DNA of 64,000 nt, taken from NCBI RefSeq assembly GCF_036885605.1, contig NZ_CP142523.1, positions 4,712,001 to 4,776,000 of the forward strand, in the 5' to 3' direction. Both the position numbers and the translations under genes were made by a program. The notes beneath the pieces were generated by a model. The model was not told the origin of the DNA and ran no database searches. It saw only the letters and a list, made by a program, of their open reading frames with translations. Shown here one piece after another: positions 9,476 to 18,293 of this stretch (position 1 is the stretch's first letter; every line of letters begins with the position of its first letter). Origin of the DNA: Janthinobacterium sp. TB1-E2. GTDB lineage: Bacteria; Pseudomonadota; Gammaproteobacteria; Burkholderiales; Burkholderiaceae_D.

Positions 9476-9904
9476 ATGAATAATACCGCCCCCCTCCCCC
9501 ACACACGCTTCGCTCCCTACCGCGAGGAAGTCTGCAGCGAAGACGAAGTCAAACACCTCGTCCACACCTTTTATGCGGCCGCGCGCGACGACGCCATGCT
9601 GGGCCCCATCTTTGCCGCCGAGGTCAAGGATTGGGATGCCCACCTAGCAACATTGGTCGATTTCTGGTCAGGCTTGCTGCGCGGCACCATGCGCTACCAC
9701 GGCAAGCCGCTGGCCCAGCACGCACAAATGGAAAATTTGACGCCCTGCATGTTCCGCCGCTGGCTGACCCTGTTCTTTGCCACGACGGAAAGCATGGGCA
9801 ACCCGGCCCTGCAGGAGAAGGCCGATACCATCGCCTTGAATATCGCCGAACGGCTATGGAAAAGCTTTGCGGAAAGCCATTCCATCGTGGCGCCGCAGCT
9901 TTAG
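9476..9904 (+). CDS. Group III truncated haemoglobin
   Basis: 142 residues. A cytoplasmic haem globin of the truncated (2/2) type; group III is supported by the 'MLGPIFAAEVKDWDAHLATLVDFWSG' region and the 'YHGKPLAQHAQM' stretch that would carry the proximal His. Likely roles are oxygen or NO/redox chemistry; none is proven for this protein. The start ATG at 9476 lacks a strong ribosome site. The 3' end overlaps the convergent pseudouridine synthase gene by 4 bases. Confidence 0.88.
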   Translation: MNNTAPLPHTRFAPYREEVCSEDEVKHLVHTFYAAARDDAMLGPIFAAEVKDWDAHLATLVDFWSGLLRGTMRYHGKPLAQHAQMENLTPCMFRRWLTLFFATTESMGNPALQEKADTIALNIAERLWKSFAESHSIVAPQL

Positions 9905-10659
9905 AAACGTTCGTAGCCTTGCAGATAGCGCCATTGCCCCACAGGCATGGCGCCCATCGGGATGCGGCCGATGCGCAAGCGCTTCATGCCGACGACTTCC
10001 AGCCCCACCATCTTGCACATATGGGCGATCTGGCCCGGCTGCACGTTTTTCAGGGCGAAACGCAAGCGCGTTTCATTCTGCCAGCTGACCTTGATCGGCG
10101 GCAAAGGCTTGCCATTGAAGGGCAAGCCGTGATTGAGCAGCGCCAGGCCATTCTCGGCGATGGCGCCCGACACTTCCACGATGAATTCCTGCTCCACCGT
10201 TTTCGCTTCGTCGACCAGCTTGCGGGCGACGCGGAAATCCTGCGTGAACACCAGCAGGCCGGACGCCATGGTGTCGAGCGGATTGGTGATGGTCAGACCG
10301 ATCAGGTGGCGCTTGAGGAAGCGCGTGACGGAGCTGGGCGCCACATTGTCCGGCGTGAAAATCTCTTCGGGACGCAAACAGCTCAGGGCCGGCTTGCCTT
10401 CGCTGCCCACGCCGCCATTGATGCCGGCCGGCTTGTGCAGCAGGATCGTCACGGGCGGCATTTCATCCAGGGTCGCGTTCGGCAGCAGCACCACCGTTTG
10501 ATTGTCGGCCACGCGCGCGCCCGATTCTTCCACCAGCACGCCATCGACCGTTACCCAGCCGCCCTCGATATACAGCTCGGCCTCGCGGCGCGAACAGGGC
10601 ACGTCTTCAGACAGACGCTTGGCCAGGCGGACGGTGGGCATTTCGATTGGTGTGGTCAT
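9901..10659 (-). CDS. rRNA pseudouridine synthase, RsuA/RluF family
   Basis: 252 residues from the ATG at 10659 (a TTG four codons upstream is also in frame). An N-terminal S4 RNA-binding domain ('VRLAKRLSEDVPCSRREAE', about residues 9-60) precedes the synthase domain. The catalytic Asp lies in 'NPLDTMASGLLVFTQD', the family's RLD motif with Arg replaced. The C-terminal 'GQIAHMCKMVGLEVVGMKRL' corresponds to the conserved RRM-like motif, here HM rather than IRRM. Overall closest to RluF (23S rRNA U2604), but the target is inferred. It converges with the haemoglobin gene. Confidence 0.8.
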   Translation of the reverse strand: MTTPIEMPTVRLAKRLSEDVPCSRREAELYIEGGWVTVDGVLVEESGARVADNQTVVLLPNATLDEMPPVTILLHKPAGINGGVGSEGKPALSCLRPEEIFTPDNVAPSSVTRFLKRHLIGLTITNPLDTMASGLLVFTQDFRVARKLVDEAKTVEQEFIVEVSGAIAENGLALLNHGLPFNGKPLPPIKVSWQNETRLRFALKNVQPGQIAHMCKMVGLEVVGMKRLRIGRIPMGAMPVGQWRYLQGYERF

Positions 10660-10678
10660 GGGGAGGCGCAAAAAGCAA

Positions 10679-10719
10679 GGGAGGAGAAAGCCGGTATTGT
10701 AACCGACCGGCTCCTCCCC
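10679..10719 (-). terminator. Terminator-like hairpin downstream of the isc-linked methyltransferase
   Basis: Arms GGGAGGAG...GCCGGT and ACCGGC...CTCCTCCC form a long stem. On the minus strand it is followed by TTGCTTTTTG. It lies between the REPIN and the pseudouridine synthase start and could end the isc transcript. Confidence 0.5.
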
Positions 10720-10750
10720 TCTTGTTGCCGTTGTTGCTGATTGTCCGGTG

Positions 10751-10846
10751 ATTGTCGGATTACGCTGCGCTAATCCGACCTACCCGACCGGCGCGGCGAT
10801 GGCGGATATGGCAGGTTGGATTAGCGGAACGCGTAATCCAACAATC
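10751..10846. repeat. REPIN-like pair of inverted REP hairpins
   Basis: Left unit 10751-10783 (ATTGTCGGATTACGC...GCTAATCCGACCTAC) and right unit 10811-10846 (GCAGGTTGGATTAGC...GCGTAATCCAACAATC) are near-perfect reverse complements. Each can also fold into its own hairpin (GTCGGATTA/TAATCCGAC). This is the arrangement of REPINs, which are mobilised by RAYT transposases; no RAYT gene is present here. The right end overlaps the stop codon of the neighbouring methyltransferase gene. Confidence 0.8.
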
Positions 10847-11762
10847 AGGCCGTCGCCTTGGCCAATTCCTCGGCAAAGAAACGGTGGCCCATCTCTTCCA
10901 GGCCCAGAGTCTGCAGCACTTCCTGCAGGCGTTCCGTCGGGCGCTGGCGCGGCAGATTCTTGTAGCTGGCGATGATCAGTTCATTCTTCATCGAATGCTC
11001 CCAGCCCACCAGTTCCGTCACGCTGACCTGGTAACCGTGCGCTTCCAGCTGCAGACAGCGCAGCACGTTGGTGATCTGGCTGCCGAACTCGCGCGTGTGC
11101 AGCGGATGGCGCCACAGTTCCGTCAAGACGCTCTTGCCCAGGCTCTTGCCCTTGTTCTTCTTCAGCACGGAAGCCACTTCCGCCTGGCAGCATGGCACCA
11201 GCACCATGAATTTCGCCTTCTTTTTCAAGGCAAAGTGAATCGCATCATCGGTGGCCGTGTTGCACGCGTGCAATGCCGTGACGATGTCGATCTGCTGCGG
11301 CAGCAAGTTCGACTCCGTCGATTCGGCCACGGACAGCGGCAGGAACGACATGCCGGGGAACTTGAATTTCTTGGCCAGCTCCTGCGAGCGCTGCACCAGC
11401 TCTTCGCGCGTCTCGATGCCGTAGATGTGCGAACCGTCGTTGCCGTTCTTGAAGAACAGGTCGTACAGGATGAAGCCCAGGTAGGACTTGCCAGCGCCGT
11501 GGTCCACCAGCGAGACGCCGGGATGGTCGAGCTGCACTTCGCGCAGCAGCGGCTCGATGAACTGCGTCAGGTGGTACACCTGCTTGAGCTTGCGGCGGCT
11601 GTCCTGGTTCATCTTGCCGTCGCGCGTCAGGATGTGCAATTCCTGCAGCAAGGCGACCGACTGGCCATCCTTGATCTCGGGCATATTGCTGGCGGCCGTG
11701 ATGATGTCTTTCGGCGCAGCGACTGCGGTGGCGGCGGCTGCCGCGCCCTTAGCGCGCTTCAT
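10845..11762 (-). CDS. SAM-dependent methyltransferase (Methyltransf_32-like) at the end of the isc operon
   Basis: 305 residues from the ATG at 11762, which overlaps the iscX end by 14 bases; an upstream in-frame start at 11819 would overlap 71 bases and is less likely. The N-terminus is Ala/Lys-rich. The SAM-binding core has motif I 'VDHGAGKSYLGFILYDLF' and a following acidic strand end 'YGIETREELV', then 'DIVTALHACNTATDDAI' and 'VPCCQAE'. The DHGAGK and ALHAC...VPCC pattern matches the Methyltransf_32 group (METTL25/GSTCD-like). The substrate is unknown; RNA is a guess. It is co-oriented with and overlaps iscX. Confidence 0.8.
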   Translation of the reverse strand: MKRAKGAAAAATAVAAPKDIITAASNMPEIKDGQSVALLQELHILTRDGKMNQDSRRKLKQVYHLTQFIEPLLREVQLDHPGVSLVDHGAGKSYLGFILYDLFFKNGNDGSHIYGIETREELVQRSQELAKKFKFPGMSFLPLSVAESTESNLLPQQIDIVTALHACNTATDDAIHFALKKKAKFMVLVPCCQAEVASVLKKNKGKSLGKSVLTELWRHPLHTREFGSQITNVLRCLQLEAHGYQVSVTELVGWEHSMKNELIIASYKNLPRQRPTERLQEVLQTLGLEEMGHRFFAEELAKATA

Positions 11763-11943
11763 CGATCCACGCCATCTGTATCGCTTCGAGCACTTTTTCG
11801 CCGCCGCGCGTGTGGTCATCGTCGAAGCCGTCCAGTTCCACCACCCAGTTATGCAGGTCGGTGAAACGCACGGTCAGGGGATCGATGTCCGGATGCGTGT
11901 CGAACAGCGCTTCGGCGATCGCGGTGATGTCGGACCATTTCAT
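11749..11943 (-). CDS. iscX: Fe-S assembly protein IscX
   Basis: 64 residues from the ATG at 11943, giving MKWSDITAIAEALFDTHPD, the standard IscX start; upstream in-frame codons are not conserved and overlap ferredoxin. A small acidic protein that binds IscS and iron and modulates cluster synthesis. The C-terminal 'ILEAIQMAWIDE'-like helix (here VLEAIQMAWIDEAR) is diagnostic. One base separates it from the fdx stop. Confidence 0.95.
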   Translation of the reverse strand: MKWSDITAIAEALFDTHPDIDPLTVRFTDLHNWVVELDGFDDDHTRGGEKVLEAIQMAWIDEAR

Positions 11944-11944
11944 G

Positions 11945-12286
11945 TTAGTGGCTGCCTTCGCTGACCTGGTTGATCGTGTATTTCGGGATTTCAACGACGA
12001 GATCGGCCTCGGCCACGATGGACTGGCACGACAGGCGCGACACGGCTTCCAGGCCCCAGGCCTTGTCCAGCATGTCCTCTTCCAGTTCCGTCGCTTCGTT
12101 CAGCGATTCGATGCCTTCGCGGACCAGCACGTGGCAAGTGGTGCAGGCGCACGATTTTTCGCAGGCGTGCTCGATGTCGATGTCGTTTTCCAGCAGGATG
12201 TCGCAGATGGACTTGCCGGCAGGTGCTTCGATGACGGCGCCGTCCGGGCAAAGCTTGGCGTGCGGCAGGATAACGATTTGTGGCAT
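11945..12286 (-). CDS. fdx: ISC-type [2Fe-2S] ferredoxin
   Basis: 113 residues. Ligands Cys42, Cys48, Cys51 ('CEKSCACTTC') and Cys87 ('RLSCQS') match the adrenodoxin-type isc ferredoxin exactly. It supplies electrons for Fe-S cluster formation on IscU. It lies between hscA and iscX in the isc operon. The very acidic 'ATELEEDMLDKAWGLE' segment matches the IscS docking face known for E. coli Fdx. Confidence 0.96.
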   Translation of the reverse strand: MPQIVILPHAKLCPDGAVIEAPAGKSICDILLENDIDIEHACEKSCACTTCHVLVREGIESLNEATELEEDMLDKAWGLEAVSRLSCQSIVAEADLVVEIPKYTINQVSEGSH

Positions 12287-12347
12287 GGTTTCTTCTTTCA
12301 GTCTGTCATTCGGAGCGCGGCCGCAGCTTCGGCGGCGCGCTGTTCAA

Positions 12348-14234
12348 TTAGTCTTGTACGACCTGGTCCAGGGATTTACCCGTCAAGGCAGTGCGCACGC
12401 TGCGGTCCATGCGGCGCGAGGCGAAATCCTCGGTGCCGTCGGCGAGCAGCTCGATCGCCAGCTTCAAGGCCTGATGGTCGATGGCGCCGCTTTGCGATTG
12501 CACGATGGCGTCGCGCACCTTGTTCATCAAGCCGTCGACGGTAACGCGCTCGGCGTCATCGAGCAAGCCGCCGTCTTCATCGAGCGCCGACTGCGTGGCC
12601 AGCAGGATGCGTTCCGCTTCCACCTGCTCTTCGCGCAGCGCGCGCGCCACCATGTCGACGTCGGCCGACGTGTACGAGTCCTGCAGCATGCGGGCGATGT
12701 CGTCGTCGCCCAGGCCGTAGGCCGGCTTGACGCTGATCGATGCTTCCACGCCCGAGCGCAGCTCGCGCGCCGAGACGGACAGCAAGCCGTCCGCATCGAC
12801 CTGGTAGGTGATGCGGATGCGCGCGGCGCCCGCCACCATCGGCGGAATGCCGCGCAATTCAAAACGCGCCAGCGAGCGGCAGTCGCTAACCAGTTCGCGC
12901 TCACCCTGCAGCACGTGCACGGCCAGGGCCGTCTGGCCGTCCTTGAATGTCGTGAATTCCTGCGCACGGGCGCACGGGATCGTCGAATTGCGCGGGATGA
13001 TTTTTTCCACCAGGCCGCCCATGGTTTCGATGCCCAGGGAGAGCGGGATCACGTCCAGCAGCAGCCAGTCGTCGCCGGCGGCGCGGTTGCCAGCCAACAA
13101 GTTGGCCTGAATGGCGGCGCCCAGCGCCACCACTTTATCGGGATCGATGTTCGCGTGCGGCGTCGTGTGGAAGAATTCACTGACGGCGCGCTGCACGTGC
13201 GGCATGCGCGTAGCGCCGCCCACCATCACCACGCCGTCGACGTCGTCCGCGTCCACGTTCGCATCGCGCAAGGCTTTCTTGATGGCGTTCATGGTCTTGG
13301 CCACCAGGTGCTGCGTCATGGCGGCAAAGTCGGCAGCCGTAACGCGCAGGTGGATTTCTTCGCCCGAGTTCAGCTTGGCGTCGATCGTCGTTTCCGGCTT
13401 GGTCGACAGCAATTCCTTGATCTCGCGCGCTTTTACCATCAGGATGGCCGTGTCTTCGTCCGACAGCGGTGCCAGCTTGGCCTGCTCGCTGATCCAGCAG
13501 AATAGGCGGCGGTCGAAATCGTCGCCGCCCAGGGCCGAATCGCCGCCCGTGGACAGCACTTCAAACACGCCCTTGCTCAGTTTCAGGATCGAGATGTCGA
13601 AGGTGCCGCCGCCGAGGTCATACACGGCGTACACGCCTTCGGACGCATTATCGAGGCCGTACGCGATGGCGGCGGCCGTCGGCTCGCTCAACAGGCGCAG
13701 CACGTTGATGCCGGCCAGCTGCGCCGCATCTTTCGTTGCCTGGCGCTGCGCGTCGTCAAAATAGGCGGGCACGGTGATCACGGCGCCGACCAGGTCGTCG
13801 CCCAGCGAATCTTCCGCACGCTGGCGCAAGGTGGCGAGGATTTGCGCCGACACTTCGACGGGGCTTTTCACACCGGCCACGGTTTTCAGCTGCACCATGC
13901 CAGGCGTGTCCTGGAAATCGTAGGGCAGGTTTTCCGCGTAGGCGATGTCGGCCAGGCCGCGGCCCATAAAGCGTTTCACGGACACGATGGTGTTCTTCGG
14001 GTCGGTCGTTTGCGCGGACAGGGCCTTGTAGCCGATGTTCGCGTGGCCATTCGGCAGGTAGCGCACGACGGACGGCAGCAGGGAGTGCCCTTCCTCGTCG
14101 TTGAGCACCTCGGGAATGCTGTTGCGGACGGTGGCGACCAGGGAATTGGTGGTGCCCAGATCGATGCCGACGGCCAGGCGGTGCTGGTGCGGCGCGGTCG
14201 ACATGCCTGGTTCGGAAATTTGCAGAAGTGCCAT
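12348..14234 (-). CDS. hscA: Fe-S cluster assembly Hsp70 chaperone HscA
   Basis: 628 residues. An Hsp70 ATPase with '[16 protein letters not shown]' near residues 22-37, '[14 protein letters not shown]' near 200 and the C-terminal substrate-binding domain. HscA with co-chaperone HscB recognises LPPVK on IscU and drives cluster transfer; that motif is present in the IscU encoded here. The start ATG at 14234 gives a short family-specific N-terminal extension. A 108-bp gap separates it from hscB. Confidence 0.96.
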   Translation of the reverse strand: MALLQISEPGMSTAPHQHRLAVGIDLGTTNSLVATVRNSIPEVLNDEEGHSLLPSVVRYLPNGHANIGYKALSAQTTDPKNTIVSVKRFMGRGLADIAYAENLPYDFQDTPGMVQLKTVAGVKSPVEVSAQILATLRQRAEDSLGDDLVGAVITVPAYFDDAQRQATKDAAQLAGINVLRLLSEPTAAAIAYGLDNASEGVYAVYDLGGGTFDISILKLSKGVFEVLSTGGDSALGGDDFDRRLFCWISEQAKLAPLSDEDTAILMVKAREIKELLSTKPETTIDAKLNSGEEIHLRVTAADFAAMTQHLVAKTMNAIKKALRDANVDADDVDGVVMVGGATRMPHVQRAVSEFFHTTPHANIDPDKVVALGAAIQANLLAGNRAAGDDWLLLDVIPLSLGIETMGGLVEKIIPRNSTIPCARAQEFTTFKDGQTALAVHVLQGERELVSDCRSLARFELRGIPPMVAGAARIRITYQVDADGLLSVSARELRSGVEASISVKPAYGLGDDDIARMLQDSYTSADVDMVARALREEQVEAERILLATQSALDEDGGLLDDAERVTVDGLMNKVRDAIVQSQSGAIDHQALKLAIELLADGTEDFASRRMDRSVRTALTGKSLDQVVQD

Positions 14235-14342
14235 TGTATTCGTGCCTCGATTAATTTTTTGCGTGATGCGGTTGATGCCTGTCGCGCATTATAAGACGCG
14301 CGCCAGACTGGCGCTTGGCACGCCGGTCAAGCTATCCGGAGA

Positions 14343-14858
14343 TCAGACTTCAATCGCCTCATAGGCAAAACGGACTTCCTCGCCGAATTTATCGAGGAAC
14401 ATCAGGGCGCGCACGCTTTGCGCGGCATTCACATAGTCGGCCGCGTCGAGCTGGGCCGCCACCTGGGCCAGCAAAGCCTTGCGTTCGCCGCGCAGCTGGC
14501 GGTCCAGGGCGTCGAGCGCGTCGGCATCCTTGCCGGCGCGCGCATCGCCCAGTTCTTCGCGCCACTCCATCTGCTGCATCAGGAAACTGACGGGCATGGC
14601 CGTGTTCGATTCCGTCTGCAAATCGACGCCATTGAGTTCGCACAAGTATTGCGCGCGTTTTTGCGGGCTTTTCAGGGTTTGGTAGGCTTCATTGGCGCGC
14701 GTGGCCCATTGCATCGCCACGCGCTTTTCAGCGCTGCTGGCGTTGATGAAGCGGTCGGGGTGGACCTTGCCCTGCACGTCGCGGTAGGCCGCGTCGAGCG
14801 CGCTCATGTCGAGCGTGAACTGCGCCGGCAACTGGAATAATTCGAAGTGGTTTTGCAT
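14343..14858 (-). CDS. hscB: Fe-S assembly J-domain co-chaperone HscB
   Basis: 171 residues. The N-terminal J domain has the HPD motif at residues 33-35 ('KVHPDRF') and stimulates the HscA ATPase; the C-terminal three-helix domain (about 90-171) binds IscU. Length and order fit E. coli HscB (171). Between iscA and hscA. Confidence 0.95.
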   Translation of the reverse strand: MQNHFELFQLPAQFTLDMSALDAAYRDVQGKVHPDRFINASSAEKRVAMQWATRANEAYQTLKSPQKRAQYLCELNGVDLQTESNTAMPVSFLMQQMEWREELGDARAGKDADALDALDRQLRGERKALLAQVAAQLDAADYVNAAQSVRALMFLDKFGEEVRFAYEAIEV

Positions 14859-14924
14859 AATGGTCAGTGGTCGCTGTACCGCAATCGATGGGTACAGCGC
14901 ACCGACCGGGGTCTTGCCAGCTGT

Positions 14925-15245
14925 TTAAATCCTGAAGGACTCGCCGCAGCCGCAGGCGTCTTTTTCGTTCGGATTGTGGAACTTGAAACCTTCGTTCAAG
15001 CCTTCGCGCGCGAAATCGAGTTCCGTGCCGTCGATGTAAGGCAAGCTTTTCGGGTCGACGAAGACTTTCACGCCGTGCGATTCGAAGACGCTGTCTTCGG
15101 CCGCCGCTTCATCGACATATTCGAGCTTGTAAGCCAGGCCCGAGCAGCCCGTGGTCCGCACGCCAAAGCGCAAACCCATGCCCTTGCCGCGCCGTTCGAT
15201 ATAACGGTTGATGTGTTTCGCCGCTTTTTCGGTCAGTGTGATCAT
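14925..15245 (-). CDS. iscA: Iron-sulfur cluster assembly protein IscA
   Basis: 106 residues from the ATG at 15245 (preceded by GGAG), giving [16 protein letters not shown]. An A-type carrier with three conserved Cys: Cys34 ('TTGCSG'), Cys98 and Cys100 ('ACGCGES'). It accepts iron or clusters from IscU and delivers them to apoproteins. Upstream in-frame codons lie in the iscU-iscA gap and are not conserved. Confidence 0.95.
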   Translation of the reverse strand: MITLTEKAAKHINRYIERRGKGMGLRFGVRTTGCSGLAYKLEYVDEAAAEDSVFESHGVKVFVDPKSLPYIDGTELDFAREGLNEGFKFHNPNEKDACGCGESFRI

Positions 15246-15296
15246 GTATTTCTCCGTAACTGCCCCGGCCTTGCGGCTGGGGCGGGCTACCAACGT

Positions 15297-15686
15297 TTAA
15301 GCTGCTGCCGGGTGACGGGTTTGATAATCCAGTACGGCCGCCTTGATGGCGTCTTCCGCCAGGATGGAGCAGTGGATCTTCACTGGCGGCAGGGCCAGTT
15401 CTTCGGCGATCTGCGTGTTCTTGATGGCCAGTGCCTGGTCCAGGGTCTTGCCCTTGACCCATTCCGTTACCAGCGAGCTCGACGCGATGGCCGAACCGCA
15501 GCCGTAGGTCTTGAATTTCGCATCTTCGATCAGGCCATCGGCGCCGACCTTGATCTGCAGTTTCATCACGTCGCCGCAAGCAGGCGCGCCTACCATGCCG
15601 GTGCCGATGGTTTCATCACCCTTGTCGAAAGCGCCCACGTTGCGCGGGTTTTCGTAGTGATCGAGTACTTTGTCCGAGTAAGCCAT
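15297..15686 (-). CDS. iscU: Fe-S cluster scaffold IscU
   Basis: 129 residues. Cluster-binding Cys37 ('PACGDV'), Cys63 ('YGCGSA') and Cys106 ('IHCSIL') are all present, with Asp39 beside the first. The HscA recognition motif LPPVK is at residues 99-103. Scaffold on which IscS sulfur and iron are assembled. Good ribosome site AGGAG. Between iscS and iscA. Confidence 0.97.
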   Translation of the reverse strand: MAYSDKVLDHYENPRNVGAFDKGDETIGTGMVGAPACGDVMKLQIKVGADGLIEDAKFKTYGCGSAIASSSLVTEWVKGKTLDQALAIKNTQIAEELALPPVKIHCSILAEDAIKAAVLDYQTRHPAAA

Positions 15687-15741
15687 TTTGATGCTCCTTT
15701 AATATTCTTGCCGGCCCCGTCAACAGGGGCCACGGTGTTGG

Positions 15742-16998
15742 TTAGTGGGCTGCCCATTGAATCGAATTGATATCGATTCCGTCCTTGAACATGTCCCACA
15801 GCGGCGACAGTTCGCGCAGCTTGTGTACTTTCGATTTCAACAGGTTCACGGCGAAGTCGATGTCTTCCTCGGTCGAGAAGCGGCCGATGGTGAAGCGGAT
15901 CGAGCTGTGCGCCAGTTCGTCGCTGCGGCCCAGGGCGCGCAGCACGTACGATGGTTCCAGGCTGGCCGAGGTGCAGGCCGAACCGGACGACACGGCGATA
16001 TCCTTGATCGCCATGATCAGCGACTCGCCTTCGACGTAGTTGAAGCTCACGTTCAGGTTGTGCGGCACGCGGTGATCCATGTCGCCGTTGATGTAGACTT
16101 CTTCGATCTCCTGCAAGCCCTTGGCCAGGCGGTCGCGCAAGGCCTTGATGCGGCCGATTTCGCTGTCCATTTCTTCCTTGGCGATGCGGAACGCTTCGCC
16201 CATGCCGACGATCTGGTGCGTCGGCAGAGTACCCGAGCGCAGGCCGCGCTCATGGCCGCCACCGTGCATCTGCGCTTCCAGGCGCACGCGCGGCTTGCGG
16301 CACACGTACAGGGCGCCCACGCCTTTCGGGCCGTAGGTCTTGTGCGCCGTGAAGGTCATCAGGTCAACCTTGGTCTTTTGCAGGTCGATGACGACCTTGC
16401 CCGTCGCTTGCGCGGCGTCGCAATGGAAGATGATGCCTTTCGAGCGGCAGAACACGCCGATCTCGTCGATCGGCTGGATCACGCCGATTTCGTTGTTTAC
16501 CAGCATGACCGACACAAGGATGGTGTCCGGGCGCACGGCCGCGGCCAGCTGCTCGACGGTGATCAGGCCGTTGTCCTGCGGTTCCAGGTAGGTCGCTTCA
16601 AAGCCGATGCGTTCCAGTTCGCGCACCGTGTCGAGTACCGATTTGTGCTCGGTCTTGACGGTGATAATGTGCTTGCCCTTGGTCTTGTAGAACTGTGCCG
16701 CGCCCTTGATGGCCAGGTTGTTGCTTTCCGTCGCACCGGATGTCCAGATGATTTCGCGCGGATCGGCGTTCACCAGGGCCGCCACGTGGCCGCGTGCCTC
16801 TTCCACGGCTTTTTCCGCCGTCCAGCCATACATGTGGCTGCGCGATGCCGGATTGCCGAACTGCTCGCGCAGGTAGGGAATCATCTTGTCGGCGACGCGT
16901 GGATCGATCGGCGTAGTGGCCGAGTAATCCATGTAGATCGGGAAATGCGGTGCGGTTTCAAAGTGCACTTGGCCTACGTTTTTTTCTGGGGCGTTCAT
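15742..16998 (-). CDS. iscS: Cysteine desulfurase IscS
   Basis: 418 residues from the ATG at 16998, chosen because AGGAGT lies 6 bases upstream; five further in-frame codons upstream are poorly placed. A PLP enzyme that removes sulfur from cysteine for Fe-S clusters and thiolated tRNA. The PLP lysine lies in '[13 protein letters not shown]' (about residue 216) and the active-site Cys loop is '[13 protein letters not shown]' (about residue 336). A 14-residue N-terminal extension precedes the conserved '[15 protein letters not shown]'. Confidence 0.96.
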   Translation of the reverse strand: MNAPEKNVGQVHFETAPHFPIYMDYSATTPIDPRVADKMIPYLREQFGNPASRSHMYGWTAEKAVEEARGHVAALVNADPREIIWTSGATESNNLAIKGAAQFYKTKGKHIITVKTEHKSVLDTVRELERIGFEATYLEPQDNGLITVEQLAAAVRPDTILVSVMLVNNEIGVIQPIDEIGVFCRSKGIIFHCDAAQATGKVVIDLQKTKVDLMTFTAHKTYGPKGVGALYVCRKPRVRLEAQMHGGGHERGLRSGTLPTHQIVGMGEAFRIAKEEMDSEIGRIKALRDRLAKGLQEIEEVYINGDMDHRVPHNLNVSFNYVEGESLIMAIKDIAVSSGSACTSASLEPSYVLRALGRSDELAHSSIRFTIGRFSTEEDIDFAVNLLKSKVHKLRELSPLWDMFKDGIDINSIQWAAH

Positions 16999-17038
16999 CA
17001 ATAACTCCTGCAATCAGCAACTTAGTATTTTGTAATAT

Positions 17039-17515
17039 TCAACCGATGGCGGCGTGGTTACGATGCATCACCATCACGCTTTGTTCGGCAATCTTTTGTC
17101 TCTGCTGGTCGACCAGGTCCTGCAAGGACACAGAATCCAGATAATCGACCATTTTTTCATTGAGTGTGGACCACAATTCATGTGTCATGCAGCGCGCACC
17201 CGTGGCCGCGTCGGCGCCGTGGCAATGTTCCTTGCCGCCGCACTGCGTGGCGTCCAGCGGTTCGTCGACGGCGATGATGATGTCGGCCACCGTCACCTTG
17301 TCCGCACGGCGCGCCAGGCTGTAGCCGCCGCCGGGACCGCGGATCGATTCGACGATCTCATGGCGGCGCAGCTTGCCGAACAGCTGTTCCAGGTAGGACA
17401 GGGAAATCGACTGGCGCTGGCTGATACCGGACAAGGTGACCGGACCTTTACCCTGGCGCAGGGCAAGATCGATCATCGCAGTCACGGCAAAACGGCCTTT
17501 TGTAGTCAGACGCAT
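17039..17515 (-). CDS. iscR: Fe-S sensing transcription factor IscR (Rrf2 family)
   Basis: 158 residues from the ATG at 17515 (MRLTTKGRFAVTAM). The winged helix-turn-helix at residues 1-65 is Rrf2-type. The [2Fe-2S] ligands Cys92, Cys98 and a third Cys plus His ('ARCMTHELW') are present; the third Cys is at 109 rather than 104 because of a five-residue insertion compared with E. coli. It represses the isc operon when holding a cluster. An IscR-type palindrome lies about 58-82 bases upstream. First gene of the operon. Confidence 0.95.
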   Translation of the reverse strand: MRLTTKGRFAVTAMIDLALRQGKGPVTLSGISQRQSISLSYLEQLFGKLRRHEIVESIRGPGGGYSLARRADKVTVADIIIAVDEPLDATQCGGKEHCHGADAATGARCMTHELWSTLNEKMVDYLDSVSLQDLVDQQRQKIAEQSVMVMHRNHAAIG

Positions 17516-17572
17516 ACATCCTCGGTTCAACTAGTTTAAAATATTGCGGCTTTTCAACTTCTCAAACCCTGA

Positions 17573-17597
17573 GTAGTTGAATGATTTAGTCAAGTAT
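17573..17597 (-). promoter_or_regulatory. IscR type-1 binding site in the isc promoter
   Basis: On the minus strand ATACTTGACTAAATCATTCAA then CTAC; it matches the E. coli type-1 pattern ATA-N2-TGACTA-N4-AGTCA-N2-TAT with a few mismatches. TTGACT inside it can serve as the -35 element, so holo-IscR would block RNA polymerase. The -10 is unclear. Confidence 0.65.
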
Positions 17598-17704
17598 AAC
17601 AAATTCGGCGGGGTTTGTCAGAGCGCCCCTCGATGACCACAGGGCTGGCAGGGGCATGGCCGGCCGCGCCGGGCGCGGCGGCATCAGGAAAACAACAGTA
17701 CCGC

Positions 17705-18256
17705 TCAAGCACGTAAAGCGCTGCGCACTTTCATCAACTCGAAACCGAGCAAGTTCAAGCCGTCCCAGCTGGCGGGATCATCGATGCGCGGATTGTCCGA
17801 CGCCAGGCCCACGCCCCAGATGCGGTCGACGGGACTGGCTTCGACGATCACGCGCTCGCCCGTGCCCAGCAGAAACTTGCGCAGCGCGGCCTTTTGCGAG
17901 AACTTGGCAAAGTTACCATCGAAGACGATGCCGGCACGTGCCGCTTCCCACACCTTGGCGTCAAAGTTCGCCACTTCGCGCCCCAGCTTCTTCACTTCCG
18001 ACGGCCGCGCGGCCGCCACGATGCGCGCCTGCACGGCCGTGTCGCCAAACAGGGCTGCCTTTTGCGCCATCATGTAGTGCTCGGCCGTCGCATACGTGAC
18101 GCCGGCCAGACTGAAGGGCGACGGGAACCACTGGCTGAAGCAGCTTTTGTCGGGCACCTGCGGCTGCGCCGGCGTGTGGCCCCAGAAATACAGATAGTCG
18201 GGCACGCCGCCTGCCGCGATCCACGCCTTCAATTCTTCCACGTTACTGATTTGCAT
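17705..18256 (-). CDS. NADAR family protein (YbiA-like N-glycosidase)
   Basis: 183 residues from the ATG at 18256 (GGGGAAT just upstream), dropping a non-conserved upstream stretch. Family signatures: 'FSQWFPSPFSLAGVTYATAEHYMMAQKA' (about residues 44-71) and 'LKFLLGTGERVIVEASPVDRIWGVG'-like region (here KFLLGTGERVIVEAS, then DRIWGVG). NADAR/YbiA enzymes act on riboflavin-pathway intermediates or remove ADP-ribose from guanine in nucleic acid. Which activity applies here cannot be told. Upstream is the divergent UDG-like gene's end; no operon. Confidence 0.85.
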   Translation of the reverse strand: MQISNVEELKAWIAAGGVPDYLYFWGHTPAQPQVPDKSCFSQWFPSPFSLAGVTYATAEHYMMAQKAALFGDTAVQARIVAAARPSEVKKLGREVANFDAKVWEAARAGIVFDGNFAKFSQKAALRKFLLGTGERVIVEASPVDRIWGVGLASDNPRIDDPASWDGLNLLGFELMKVRSALRA

Positions 18257-18293
18257 ATTCCCCGCACTTCCGCCAGATGGCGTCAATTCAATC

